64,000 nucleotides of DNA, from assembly GCF_003019255.1 (NCBI RefSeq), contig NZ_CP027846.1:1240001-1304000 (forward strand). The letters are read 5' to 3'. The notes beneath the pieces are model-generated. The model ran no database searches, had not been told where the DNA came from, and saw only the letters and a list, made by a program, of their open reading frames with translations. This DNA is from Staphylococcus kloosii (GTDB lineage Bacteria; Bacillota; Bacilli; Staphylococcales; Staphylococcaceae). Both the position numbers and the translations under genes were made by a program. Shown here one piece after another: positions 55,734-64,000 of this stretch (position 1 is the first letter of the stretch; each line of letters opens with the position of its first letter).

Positions 55734-56372
55734 ATGGGTAAATATAATGCTGCTACTGGCTTAGGCAAAATGTATTACACAGTATTAAAAGAACAAGACG
55801 GCGTATTAACACCAGGTGAAATTAAAGATGTTGATTACGTTCAAGAATTAGAAATTGAGTTTGGTGAAGATTTAGAAAAAGCATACGGTTCAAATAAAGT
55901 AGCTGAAATTGCAAAATCAGCTGGTGAAACATCATTAAACTTAACATTCCACAAGTTACCTATCGATGTTCAAAAAGACATTTTAGGTTTAGTATCACAT
56001 TCTGAAAAAGAAGATGTGTACGGATTTAGTAATGGTGGAGGCATTGACTACGTTGCTGTTGCGATTCCACGTACGATGGAAGATGGATCTATGGAATGGT
56101 TTGGACTTTCACAAGGCGTATTCACTCGACCTAAAAAAGAAGGTAAAACAAAAGAAGATAAAGTGGAATTCGGTTCAGATGAAATCGAAGGACAATTCAT
56201 GGAACGTCAAATCCCTGGCTTTGAGGACGCTCAATCAGTAATTATGGCTTACGAGCCTAAAGGGGTAAATGAAGGTCGTGACACAGTATTCAAATCAATC
56301 TTTGGTAAAACACTAAGCACTAATGAAGACCAAGGACAAACTTCAGGCGCTGTGACTGCACCACAAGCATAA
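55734..56372 (+). CDS. major tail tube protein
   Basis: 212 aa. KYNAATGLGKMYYTVLKE at the start, then EIEFGEDLEKAYGSNK, typical of staphylococcal siphophage tube proteins. Preceded by AGGAGGA and followed by a terminator, which may help set its high expression. Confidence 0.9.
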   Translation: MGKYNAATGLGKMYYTVLKEQDGVLTPGEIKDVDYVQELEIEFGEDLEKAYGSNKVAEIAKSAGETSLNLTFHKLPIDVQKDILGLVSHSEKEDVYGFSNGGGIDYVAVAIPRTMEDGSMEWFGLSQGVFTRPKKEGKTKEDKVEFGSDEIEGQFMERQIPGFEDAQSVIMAYEPKGVNEGRDTVFKSIFGKTLSTNEDQGQTSGAVTAPQA

Positions 56373-56380
56373 ATAATTTA

Positions 56381-56408
56381 AGGCGACTTTAACCGGTCGC
56401 CTGTTTTT
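56381..56408 (+). terminator. intrinsic terminator after the tail tube gene
   Basis: 7-bp GC-rich stem AGGCGAC (56381-56387) with GTCGCCT (56396-56402), then GTTTTTG. Probably partial, since tail genes continue downstream. Confidence 0.75.
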
Positions 56409-56478
56409 GTATACAAAAATAAAAAATCTAAATTAATCGGTCGAATATAAAACCTGATGAAAAAGGAGAAATAAAATT

Positions 56479-56811
56479 ATGGCTAATAAATATGTAGAAT
56501 TACAAAACGAAAAAGGCGAAACAAAAAGATACCAACAAGCACCATTCATTAAAGGTAGTGTGGCACGTAAAGGTATGCGTATTGGTAAGAAAGCACAAAA
56601 ATTAGAACATCCAGAAAATTTACCAGAAGACTTTGAAGACCAATTCTTTGATGAATTATATAGCTTCGTAGCAAATGATTTATATGCAGGTCAATTTACA
56701 CCAGAAGAATTTGAAGATGGTATTGATGTGCATGAAGTTGTTAACGTTGCAATGAAACAATTAACAAGTGTTATGGGTGTTGACGAGGGAAAGACAGCGA
56801 AGAAGAAATAG
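56479..56811 (+). CDS. tail assembly chaperone gpG
   Basis: 110 aa. Produced by normal decoding of the gpG/gpGT pair that coats the tape measure during tail assembly. Near the end, codons 104-105 (GGA AAG) form the slippery heptamer GGGAAAG at 56787-56793. AAAGGAG precedes the ATG. Confidence 0.88.
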   Translation: MANKYVELQNEKGETKRYQQAPFIKGSVARKGMRIGKKAQKLEHPENLPEDFEDQFFDELYSFVANDLYAGQFTPEEFEDGIDVHEVVNVAMKQLTSVMGVDEGKTAKKK

Positions 56812-57050
56812 ACGATTCAAGTCTTTCTGATGAAGATTTTACTTTTGAAAAACAGTCTGAACACCTAGATAATCTTTACCTCTATCTTATGGAAGAATTG
56901 GGATATAAATTTCACGAAATCGATGAAACAGATATATACCAACTTACACGTATGATGATGAAAGGCAAAGAGAACAACAGCAAAGTGACAAAAGTGAAGT
57001 CAAATGAAAGCTTGATTGGTGCGATAACAGGACGAGATCCTCGCGACTAA
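56793..57050 (+). CDS. gpT part of gpGT, made by -1 frameshift from gpG
   Basis: Open frame without its own start: from GAC at 56793, 85 codons to TAA 57048-57050. Ribosomes slipping back one base on GGGAAAG (56787-56793) would fuse 105 residues of gpG to this acidic and then basic extension, giving about 190 aa. The same heptamer drives the lambda G-T frameshift. Position between gpG and the tape measure gene fits. Confidence 0.85.
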   Translation, partial: DSEEEIDDSSLSDEDFTFEKQSEHLDNLYLYLMEELGYKFHEIDETDIYQLTRMMMKGKENNSKVTKVKSNESLIGAITGRDPRD

Positions 57051-57095
57051 TCAAGCTTATTTTTTTGAAATATTTTAGGAAAGGAGAGTGAATAC

Positions 57096-60000
57096 ATGGC
57101 TGATGAAATTAAAGGTTTCACGATTGATCTCGGACTCGATAGTTCTGATATAGACAGAGGACTTGCTAACTTAGAACGTAAGTTAAAAACAGCAGATGCA
57201 CAAATGGAATCGAACTTATCTACATTTGATAAAGCTGAACGTTCAATTGATAAGTATGAAACAGAACTTGATGGCTTGAACAAAAAACAAGAACAACAAG
57301 CTAGAATTAATGAACAAGCACAAAAGAAACTAGATCAATTACGTAATGCACAAGATAAAACAACACAAGCCTTAAAAGAAGCCGGGGCACAAGTTGAAGC
57401 AACTAATCGTAAATATGGTCGATTAGAAAATGAGTTTGTTCAAATCAATAATAAGTTAGATGCGCATAAAAAAGCTGTTAAAGATGCACAAAATGCACAA
57501 AAAAGTGAACAGAACACTTTAACTGCAATGACGGCTGGAATGAAGAATGCGAAATCTAATGTAGATGCATTATCTGATGAACTTAATCAACTACAAGCTA
57601 GTGGTAAAGGTTCCGAAAAAGAAATTGAGCAATTAAAAAATAAATTAGCAAGTGCTCAAACTGAACTAAAAACGTTCTCTAATTCTGTTGATAATTCTAA
57701 GCGTAAATTGAATGAATCGAAAATGGCAACTGCTCAAGCTAAAAGTGAGTTAGAAAAATTTAGTAACGAAAATAAAGAAGCTGCAGCTAATGCTAAAGCA
57801 GCTATGGACGTAGCAGCAAGAGAAGCCAAAAAAGCAGAGAATGCTTATTCAAGCTTAGAACGACAAGTTGGTCGCTTACCATCTGAAATCGATAAAGCTG
57901 AAGCTAAAGTTTATGAAGAAGCTTTAGCATTTAATGTGCTTCAAAATCGTATTGATGAAACTACTGACGAAATGCGTGCTTTAAATCGTGAACAAATGCT
58001 ATTATCTGCTACATCACGAATGATGGGCAATGCATGGGGTGGCGCAAATAGTGCGATGAGTAAAATTGCTAACACATTAAGAAGTGTGGGAGAAATTACT
58101 CAAGGAACTATCGCAGGCATTGTTATACAACAAATTAGTTCTATTGTTCCTATAGCTGGCGGTGCAGTTAATGCGATTGCCGGTATTGGTGGTGCCGCAA
58201 CTGCCGCTGCAGGTGGTGCCATTGGTATGGCTGGTGTATATGGTACTGCTTTAGGTGCAGTTTCATTATTCGCCGGTCAAGCTAAGACTGCTTTATCTAT
58301 GTTGGAAGATGGACAAATCGCAGTTACAAGTCAAGTACGTAATTATCAAACTGCTTTAAGTGGTTTGAAATCACAGTGGCAAGGTATCGTGCAATCTAAT
58401 CAAACTGCAATCTTCAATACGATGGCAAATGGTATTAATATTGCGCGTACTGCTATCACACGATTAACACCATTCATTACACAAACAACTAATCAGATCG
58501 CAAGGACTTCAGCTAAAATGCGTGATTGGGTAACATCTTCACAAAACGCTCAAAACGCATTTAAAATGATTAATAATATTGGTCCTCCGATATTCCAAAA
58601 TGTACTTAATGCAGCTATGCGCGTAGGAGACGGATTAACAAACATATTCACTCAATTTGGACCATTGTTTAGTTGGGTTGGCGCTGGTGTTGAAAGCTTA
58701 GCTAATAAATTTAATGCTTGGGCGAATAGCGCATCCACAAATAATGGTATTGCACAGTTTATTAATTATACGAAAGTGAATTTACCTATAGTTGGACAGA
58801 TATTTGGTAATATCTTTGGTGGTATTATCGGATTATTCCAAGCGTTTAGTGGACAATCTCACACAGTATTACAAGCCATGCAAAGTGTGACTGCAACATT
58901 TAGAGATTGGGGTAAAAATCTTAAAGGTACAGAAGGATTTAAAAACTTCATTGCTTATCTTAATACAAATGGGCCACATGTATGGCAATTATTGAAAAAC
59001 CTAGGTACGATTTTTGTTTCATTAATACAAGGTATGGCGCCTGTAGGTGCTATGATGCTTAAATTGTCTATGACAGTAACTGGTTTTGTTGCTTCTATGA
59101 TGCAAGCACATCCAATGATAGGTAAAGTCGTTGGCGCTATGACGGCACTTATAGGAACTGCATTATTAGTAGGTAAACCATTCTTCATTTTACGTGGTGC
59201 TTTACTAGGTGCTACTGGTGCAACAACTTTATTCGGTGAAGCTGGTGCGTTAGCTGGATTAAGAATGAAAATAGCGTCAGCTGCAACTGCAATTTGGAGA
59301 GCAATGATTATCTCTACAAGTACAGTCATGAATGTTTGGCGAGGTCAAGTTGCGCTTACTACAGTTTTAACTGGTAAGTATTCAATGGCAACTAAATTGG
59401 CAGCCTTAGCTACACGAGGTCTAGGTTTAGCTATTCGCTTTATGAGTGGTCCAATTGGTTGGGTTATTACAGGTATAACTGCATTAGTCGCAGCTATCAT
59501 ATATCTGTGGAAAAATAACGCTACATTTAGAAATGCAGTCATTCTTGCATGGTCGGCTATTAAAGCCACTGCTATTTCCGTATTTGGTTTCTTAAAAGTT
59601 TATATCGTAACTGTTTGGAATGCGATTAAAACTGCATCAATTATGGTATGGAACGGATTGAAATTAGCAGCGATTAATACTTGGAATGGTATTAAATTCG
59701 CAGTACAACATCCGATTCAGTCACTCAAATTAATACTAACTGCATTGTGGACTGGTATAAAAATGGGTGCTATCGCCATTTGGAATGGAATTAAAATATC
59801 TGCAATTGCTATTTGGAATGGTATCAAAAACGGCGTAATGTTTGTAGTTAAACACTGGAAACAAATTCTATTTGCTCAATTCTACATCATGAGAGCCGTA
59901 ATACCGGCAATATTCAGAGTTATTAAAACTGTTGTTGTTAATGTTTGGAACGCCATGAAAAACACTGTGGTAAGAGTTGCTAAAGCACTTTGGAACGGTG

Positions 60001-62630
60001 TTAAAGCTACATTCCATGCATTAAGCGTAGGTGTTCGCACGATATTTAACGGAGTTAAAAACTTTGCTTTTAAAGTTTGGACTTCAGTTAAAAACGGTGT
60101 AATTTCACGCGCTAAAGCTTTATGGACAGGCGTAAGAGTTGCTTTTAATGCGCTTAACAAAGGCGTGCATGCAATTTTCAATGCCGTTAAGAATTTCGGA
60201 CTAAAATTATGGACGAATTTCAAAAATGGAGTCGTTTCAAGAGCGAAAGCATTGTGGAACGGTGTACGTGCTACATTTAACACATTGAACAAAGGCGTTC
60301 ATAACATTTTCAATGCTGTGAAAAACTTTGCATTAAAATTATGGACAAACCTTAAAAATGGTGTAATTTCGAGAGCAAAAGCGCTCTGGAATGGTGTGAA
60401 AAGTAACTTTAATGCGTTATCTAAATCAGTTCATTCTATATTTAATGCGATAAGAAGTTTTGCTATTAGACTTTGGAACAATTTGAAAAACAAAATAGTA
60501 AGTCTCGCTAAAAACATTTGGGATGGCGTTCGTGTAAGATTTAACGGTTTGTTGAATAGTACTAAATCTATCTTTAACAAAATTAAAGGTTTTGCTTTCA
60601 ACACTTGGAACGCAATCAAAAATAAACTAATTAGTTTTGCTAATGGTATTAAAGATAAAGTTACTGGCGCATTTGGTAAAATGCGAGATAGCTTAAAAGG
60701 TATCATAGGTAAAATTAAAAGCTTTATCGGCGATATGGTTGACGGTGTTAAATCCGGATTAAATAAATTAATCGATGGTGTCAACTGGGTAGCCGGTAAA
60801 TTAGGTATGGATAAATTACCTAAAATTAAACTCCACACTGGTACTGAACATACTAATACGACAACAAATGTTGTGAAAAACGGTAAAATTGCTCGTGATA
60901 CTTTCGCAACTGTGGGAGATAAAGGTAAAGGTAACGGTCCAGGTGGCTTTAGACATGAAGCAATTAAGTATCCAAACGGCAAAGTTGCTATAACACCTAA
61001 TAGAGATACGACGGCTTACTTACCACAAGGATCTACAGTATATAATGGCGCACAAACACACGCTATGCTTAGCCAATCTACGCCACAATTTTCTATGGGT
61101 ACGATGCCTAGGTTTGCTAATGGAACGAAGAAAAAGAAAAACTGGTTTGACGCAGCAAGTGGTCAAGCAGGTAAAGTTGTCGGTAAATTTGGCGCCAAAG
61201 CGAGCGATTCTGCACACGGTATTAAAGAAGGTACACAGAAAGCTTTAGAAGGTGCCGGTAAAATAGCTAAAGGTGCATTTAAGAAAATTGGCGATGTTAT
61301 GGACTATGCCGAACATCCTGGTAAATTAGTCGATAAAGTTATTTCTGCAGCGGGTGTTAACTTTGATTTCATTAAAGGCTCTTTACCAGCCCAAATGATG
61401 AAAGGCATGTTTGGCAAGCTTAAAAAAGGCGTAGCAGATTTCTTTTCACAAGGCTTTGATGACCAAGGTGGCGGAGATGCTTCTAAATTGCTACGTTATA
61501 AACAAATACAAGGATTCGGAAAATATACAGGTGGCTTATCATTCAATGGTGGACGTCACTATGGTATTGACTTAGCTTATCCAAGTGGTTCGAATGTGTA
61601 CGCAACTAATGATGGTGTACTTTCATCACTTCATGACTACGGTGGTGGTAATGTTGCAAGGTTGTTAATGAATAAGTTCACATTATACTTCATGCACTTA
61701 TCTAAAATTTTAAAACATGGTCATGTTAAAGCTGGCGAACTGATTGCTAAATCAGGTGGTACAGGCGCATTCACTACTGGACCTCACTTACACTTCCAAG
61801 TTGATAAAGGACGTCAAATGGGTGGCGTAAACAACGCTGCAGCCATTGACCCACTTAAATGGCTTAAAGGTCATGGTGGTGGCGGAACGAAATCAGGTAA
61901 AAAATGGGGTTCTACTATTAAGAAAGCCCTAGCAATGAATGGATTACCGACAACTTCTGCCTATGTTAATGCTTGGGCAAGACAAATTGATAGTGAGAGT
62001 AGTGGTAATCCAAATGCAACGCAAGGTGTTAGCGATGTAAACAGTGGAGGTAATGAGGCACGTGGTTTAGTACAAGTTACACCAAAAACGTTTGCTTCTA
62101 TGAAATTTAAAGGCCATGGTAACATAACTAATCCATTAGATAACTTATTGGCTGGTATTCATTGGGCTAAATCCGCTTATGGTAAAAACATGTTAAGCGT
62201 TATCGGACACGGTCACGGTTACGCTACAGGTGGATTAATCAAAAAAAGTGGCATGTATAATATCGCTGAAGGTGGTTATCCTGAATATGTTATCTCAACT
62301 GACCCTAAACGACGTACAGATTCTATGAAACTACTAGCACTTGCATCTCAAGAAATTGATAAAGGTAAGACAAGTGGTAATAAACGTCCACATCAATTAG
62401 GCAAACCTAGTGTTCAATCAAGTGGAAGTGACCCAATGCTTGAAAAAGTTGTTGAAAATCAAAATGTACAAATATCACAATTACAAAACATGGTTGATAA
62501 CTTAGTCAATTTAGTAAGTGAAACAATACAAATCAAGAATCAACCAAAAGGATTTTCAGAAAGTGATGTAAGTGGTGCTCAAGGTAAAAAAGCTAGAATG
62601 AAATCATGGAATGCAGGAATGCAGGTTTAG
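57096..62630 (+). CDS. tape measure protein with M23 peptidase and transglycosylase domains
   Basis: 1844 aa, setting tail length (about 0.15 nm per residue is the usual rule). Residues 1-290 are coiled coil. Hydrophobic segments lie around 330-400 and 640-820. Five 44-residue repeats occupy about 961-1180. Near 1490 is an M23 endopeptidase-type domain (GRHYGIDLAYP, later GPHLHFQV). At about 1620-1710 is a lytic-transglycosylase-like domain with catalytic Glu in IDSESSGNP and GLVQVTPKTF. These would open the cell wall during infection. AAAGGAGAGTGA precedes the ATG. Confidence 0.94.
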   Translation: MADEIKGFTIDLGLDSSDIDRGLANLERKLKTADAQMESNLSTFDKAERSIDKYETELDGLNKKQEQQARINEQAQKKLDQLRNAQDKTTQALKEAGAQVEATNRKYGRLENEFVQINNKLDAHKKAVKDAQNAQKSEQNTLTAMTAGMKNAKSNVDALSDELNQLQASGKGSEKEIEQLKNKLASAQTELKTFSNSVDNSKRKLNESKMATAQAKSELEKFSNENKEAAANAKAAMDVAAREAKKAENAYSSLERQVGRLPSEIDKAEAKVYEEALAFNVLQNRIDETTDEMRALNREQMLLSATSRMMGNAWGGANSAMSKIANTLRSVGEITQGTIAGIVIQQISSIVPIAGGAVNAIAGIGGAATAAAGGAIGMAGVYGTALGAVSLFAGQAKTALSMLEDGQIAVTSQVRNYQTALSGLKSQWQGIVQSNQTAIFNTMANGINIARTAITRLTPFITQTTNQIARTSAKMRDWVTSSQNAQNAFKMINNIGPPIFQNVLNAAMRVGDGLTNIFTQFGPLFSWVGAGVESLANKFNAWANSASTNNGIAQFINYTKVNLPIVGQIFGNIFGGIIGLFQAFSGQSHTVLQAMQSVTATFRDWGKNLKGTEGFKNFIAYLNTNGPHVWQLLKNLGTIFVSLIQGMAPVGAMMLKLSMTVTGFVASMMQAHPMIGKVVGAMTALIGTALLVGKPFFILRGALLGATGATTLFGEAGALAGLRMKIASAATAIWRAMIISTSTVMNVWRGQVALTTVLTGKYSMATKLAALATRGLGLAIRFMSGPIGWVITGITALVAAIIYLWKNNATFRNAVILAWSAIKATAISVFGFLKVYIVTVWNAIKTASIMVWNGLKLAAINTWNGIKFAVQHPIQSLKLILTALWTGIKMGAIAIWNGIKISAIAIWNGIKNGVMFVVKHWKQILFAQFYIMRAVIPAIFRVIKTVVVNVWNAMKNTVVRVAKALWNGVKATFHALSVGVRTIFNGVKNFAFKVWTSVKNGVISRAKALWTGVRVAFNALNKGVHAIFNAVKNFGLKLWTNFKNGVVSRAKALWNGVRATFNTLNKGVHNIFNAVKNFALKLWTNLKNGVISRAKALWNGVKSNFNALSKSVHSIFNAIRSFAIRLWNNLKNKIVSLAKNIWDGVRVRFNGLLNSTKSIFNKIKGFAFNTWNAIKNKLISFANGIKDKVTGAFGKMRDSLKGIIGKIKSFIGDMVDGVKSGLNKLIDGVNWVAGKLGMDKLPKIKLHTGTEHTNTTTNVVKNGKIARDTFATVGDKGKGNGPGGFRHEAIKYPNGKVAITPNRDTTAYLPQGSTVYNGAQTHAMLSQSTPQFSMGTMPRFANGTKKKKNWFDAASGQAGKVVGKFGAKASDSAHGIKEGTQKALEGAGKIAKGAFKKIGDVMDYAEHPGKLVDKVISAAGVNFDFIKGSLPAQMMKGMFGKLKKGVADFFSQGFDDQGGGDASKLLRYKQIQGFGKYTGGLSFNGGRHYGIDLAYPSGSNVYATNDGVLSSLHDYGGGNVARLLMNKFTLYFMHLSKILKHGHVKAGELIAKSGGTGAFTTGPHLHFQVDKGRQMGGVNNAAAIDPLKWLKGHGGGGTKSGKKWGSTIKKALAMNGLPTTSAYVNAWARQIDSESSGNPNATQGVSDVNSGGNEARGLVQVTPKTFASMKFKGHGNITNPLDNLLAGIHWAKSAYGKNMLSVIGHGHGYATGGLIKKSGMYNIAEGGYPEYVISTDPKRRTDSMKLLALASQEIDKGKTSGNKRPHQLGKPSVQSSGSDPMLEKVVENQNVQISQLQNMVDNLVNLVSETIQIKNQPKGFSESDVSGAQGKKARMKSWNAGMQV
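59976..60635 (+). repeat. five 132-bp tandem repeats inside the tape measure gene
   Basis: AKALW-type units begin at 59979, 60111, 60243, 60375 and 60507, exactly 132 bp (44 codons) apart. The codon pattern has diverged, while the aromatic and aliphatic spacing (AKALWNGV, IFNAVKNF, LW, KNGV) is kept. Confidence 0.88.
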
Positions 62631-62645
62631 GAGGTGTTTAATAAA

Positions 62646-63470
62646 TTGGTAAATACAGTAAGAATATTCAATGATGATTTTGACATCAAATTAACTGATA
62701 TTCCAGGTTTAAAGTTTTTAGATCACGAAGAAGGTGACGTTGAAGTTCAAGCCAATACACTTGAACGTAAAGGTAAAGATGGTGTCGGTGTCGGAACAAG
62801 TACATTTGGTCCTTTTAAACTTGTTTTACGTTTCTTCTATAGAGGTAAGGATTTAGCTGATTACAATTTAATGAAACAAAAATTAAGGGGTCTCTTATTT
62901 AGAAGGGACCCTTATTACGTTGTACATTCAGAAATGCCAGGGAAAAAATACGCAGTTTATTGTGAAAGTAATGCCATAGCAGATATTTACGATAGAAATG
63001 GTACGTTCGAAGTCAGTTTCGTTGTATTCAAAGGCTATTCTGAATCGCTTAAAGATACTTTAAGCGTCGATTTCCTAAATGATGAATGGCAATTTGGTAA
63101 TGGGCTCATTACTGATAACGACATCAGTTATAGACAGAATGGTAAACGCTTTGTTATCTATAACGGTTCATTTGATACGATTGACCCACTTAATCACAAG
63201 TTGATTATACGAATCAAAGCCGACGCACCCAATGGATTTACAATGCATAACTACCACACGAACGAATCGTTTACGTATTACGGTGCTTTACAAGCATATC
63301 AAACTTTAACTTTAAATGGTGTACATCCGATTATAGGTAATAATCGTGTGGGCGTAGATACGAATTACGATTGGATAACACTAGCACCTGGTAACAACAA
63401 CATTGAAATTGAAGGTAACGGTTTATCGAATGTGTATGCAGAATTTGAATTTAATTTTATTTATAGGTAG
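62646..63470 (+). CDS. distal tail protein (Dit)
   Basis: 274 aa. Forms the hub at the tail tip. The N-terminus VNTVRIFNDDFDIKLTDIPG and KDTLSVDFLNDEWQFGNG are typical of staphylococcal Dit-like phage tail family proteins. Start TTG 62646 is chosen (GGAGG 11 nt upstream); GTG 62634 would overlap the ribosome-binding site. Confidence 0.88.
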   Translation: MVNTVRIFNDDFDIKLTDIPGLKFLDHEEGDVEVQANTLERKGKDGVGVGTSTFGPFKLVLRFFYRGKDLADYNLMKQKLRGLLFRRDPYYVVHSEMPGKKYAVYCESNAIADIYDRNGTFEVSFVVFKGYSESLKDTLSVDFLNDEWQFGNGLITDNDISYRQNGKRFVIYNGSFDTIDPLNHKLIIRIKADAPNGFTMHNYHTNESFTYYGALQAYQTLTLNGVHPIIGNNRVGVDTNYDWITLAPGNNNIEIEGNGLSNVYAEFEFNFIYR

Positions 63471-63478
63471 GTGAGAAG

Positions 63479-64000
63479 ATGAAAGAACTTGTAGTTAAAA
63501 ATAAAGCTGGAAATTATGCTGAAGTTTTAACCGATTATGATTATGATTCATTTAAATATGAATACGAAAAGAATAACGAACGTTCAATCTCTCTCACTGC
63601 TTATAAAGCAAGTGGTAATGAAGATATATTCGATATGTTAGTCAATGAAAACTACATTATCGAGCACGGACAATATTTTGTAATCAAATCCACATCACTT
63701 AAATACGATAGTCAAATGGTGCTTAACGACATTGTCGCTAAGCATATTTTTATGGACTTTCAAAATCATTATGTAGATAAGGATATATCAAAAGAAACAC
63801 TTAACGATACACAAGTTGATGAAACGAATGCACCACAATACACACTAGATACTTATTTATCATTTGGTTTCAAAAATAATAATCTAGGTTTTAGTTATGA
63901 GGTCATTGGCGATTTCAATCAAACCGCAGCCGTTTCAGAACTCGGTGGACAAAATGGAATTGAGTTCATTGTTGCTGGTGCAGAATTGTTTAATTATATC
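63479..64000 (+). CDS. tail-associated lysin/endopeptidase tail protein (Tal), 5' part only
   Basis: 174 codons to the window edge, no stop. KELVVKNKAGNYAEVLTDYD and NDIVAKHIFMDFQNH match the N-terminal, baseplate-forming domain of prophage endopeptidase tail proteins. GGTGAGAAG precedes the ATG. The catalytic part, if any, is outside the window. Confidence 0.88.
   Translation, partial: MKELVVKNKAGNYAEVLTDYDYDSFKYEYEKNNERSISLTAYKASGNEDIFDMLVNENYIIEHGQYFVIKSTSLKYDSQMVLNDIVAKHIFMDFQNHYVDKDISKETLNDTQVDETNAPQYTLDTYLSFGFKNNNLGFSYEVIGDFNQTAAVSELGGQNGIEFIVAGAELFNYI

Noticed and set aside
56014..56241. 75-codon frame inside the tail tube gene
   Set aside because: Out-of-frame shadow; the tube protein frame is conserved and complete.
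60431..60982. 183-codon minus-strand frame in the tape measure gene, and other antisense frames at 58955-60292
   Set aside because: Shadows caused by repetitive hydrophobic codons of the tape measure protein.
30657..64000. Pathogenicity island (SaPI) instead of a prophage
   Set aside because: Full-size terminase, capsid, protease, tail tube, tape measure and Dit genes are present; no Stl or island replication genes.

Overview
The window is low-GC Firmicutes DNA and reads as a Staphylococcus chromosome. The evidence is vraSR, ptpA, sgtB, recX, ntdP, a Sav1866-type exporter, perR, and cell-wall tRNA-Gly genes of a kind known from staphylococci. Several proteins differ clearly from what I remember of S. 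aureus, so a coagulase-negative species is likely. I cannot name it without a 16S search.

Layout. (1) 1-22305, chromosomal core: end of vraS, vraR, YihY/BrkB-like protein, YtxH, PtpA, DUF1128, M29 aminopeptidase, acyl-CoA thioesterase, YfkAB radical-SAM protein, SE1561-type small protein, DJ-1/PfpI protein, SgtB, RecX, YfhH, a TagH/TagG-like pair with a degenerate ATPase, YfhP, MutY, NtdP, a Sav1866-like exporter, a FUSC-family protein, HemL2/GsaB, Bcp, a 2-hydroxyacid dehydrogenase and PerR. (2) 22306-30520, an rRNA operon (16S, tRNA-Ile, tRNA-Ala, 23S, 5S) followed by 27 tRNA genes, including four tandem copies of a tRNA-Gly(UCC) lacking G18-G19 and having an altered T-loop. These are hallmarks of the non-proteinogenic tRNAs that feed pentaglycine bridge synthesis. 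(3) 30521-64000, the left part of a prophage with a long non-contractile tail, inserted just past the last tRNA gene. It runs beyond the window, so lysis genes and the second att site are not visible.

Prophage organisation. A leftward lysogeny block (CI-like repressor, a 44-aa protein, a 208-aa unknown, tyrosine integrase) diverges from Cro. Next come a DUF2829/Tad2-like protein and a leftward membrane-anchored unknown gene that looks like a moron. The early region holds a Sak4-type ATPase, SF2 helicase, DUF669 protein, D5-type primase-helicase and a VRR-NUC nuclease. Between the primase and nuclease genes lie eight copies of GTGACG (four per strand) that look like a replication origin. Many small accessory genes follow, including dUTPase and DUF1381, then RinB and RinA. 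The late region starts at a probable RinA-dependent promoter: HNH nuclease, a probable cos region, TerS, TerL, portal, ClpP-like protease, HK97-type capsid, connectors, tail tube, a gpG/gpGT chaperone pair with a GGGAAAG -1 frameshift site, an 1844-aa tape measure with M23 and transglycosylase domains, Dit and the start of Tal.

Themes. Cell-wall biology recurs in the core (VraSR, SgtB, TagGH-like pair, cell-wall tRNA-Gly). The least explained parts are the two uncharacterised lysogen-side loci, the Tad2-like gene, the iteron cluster and the degenerate ABC pair.
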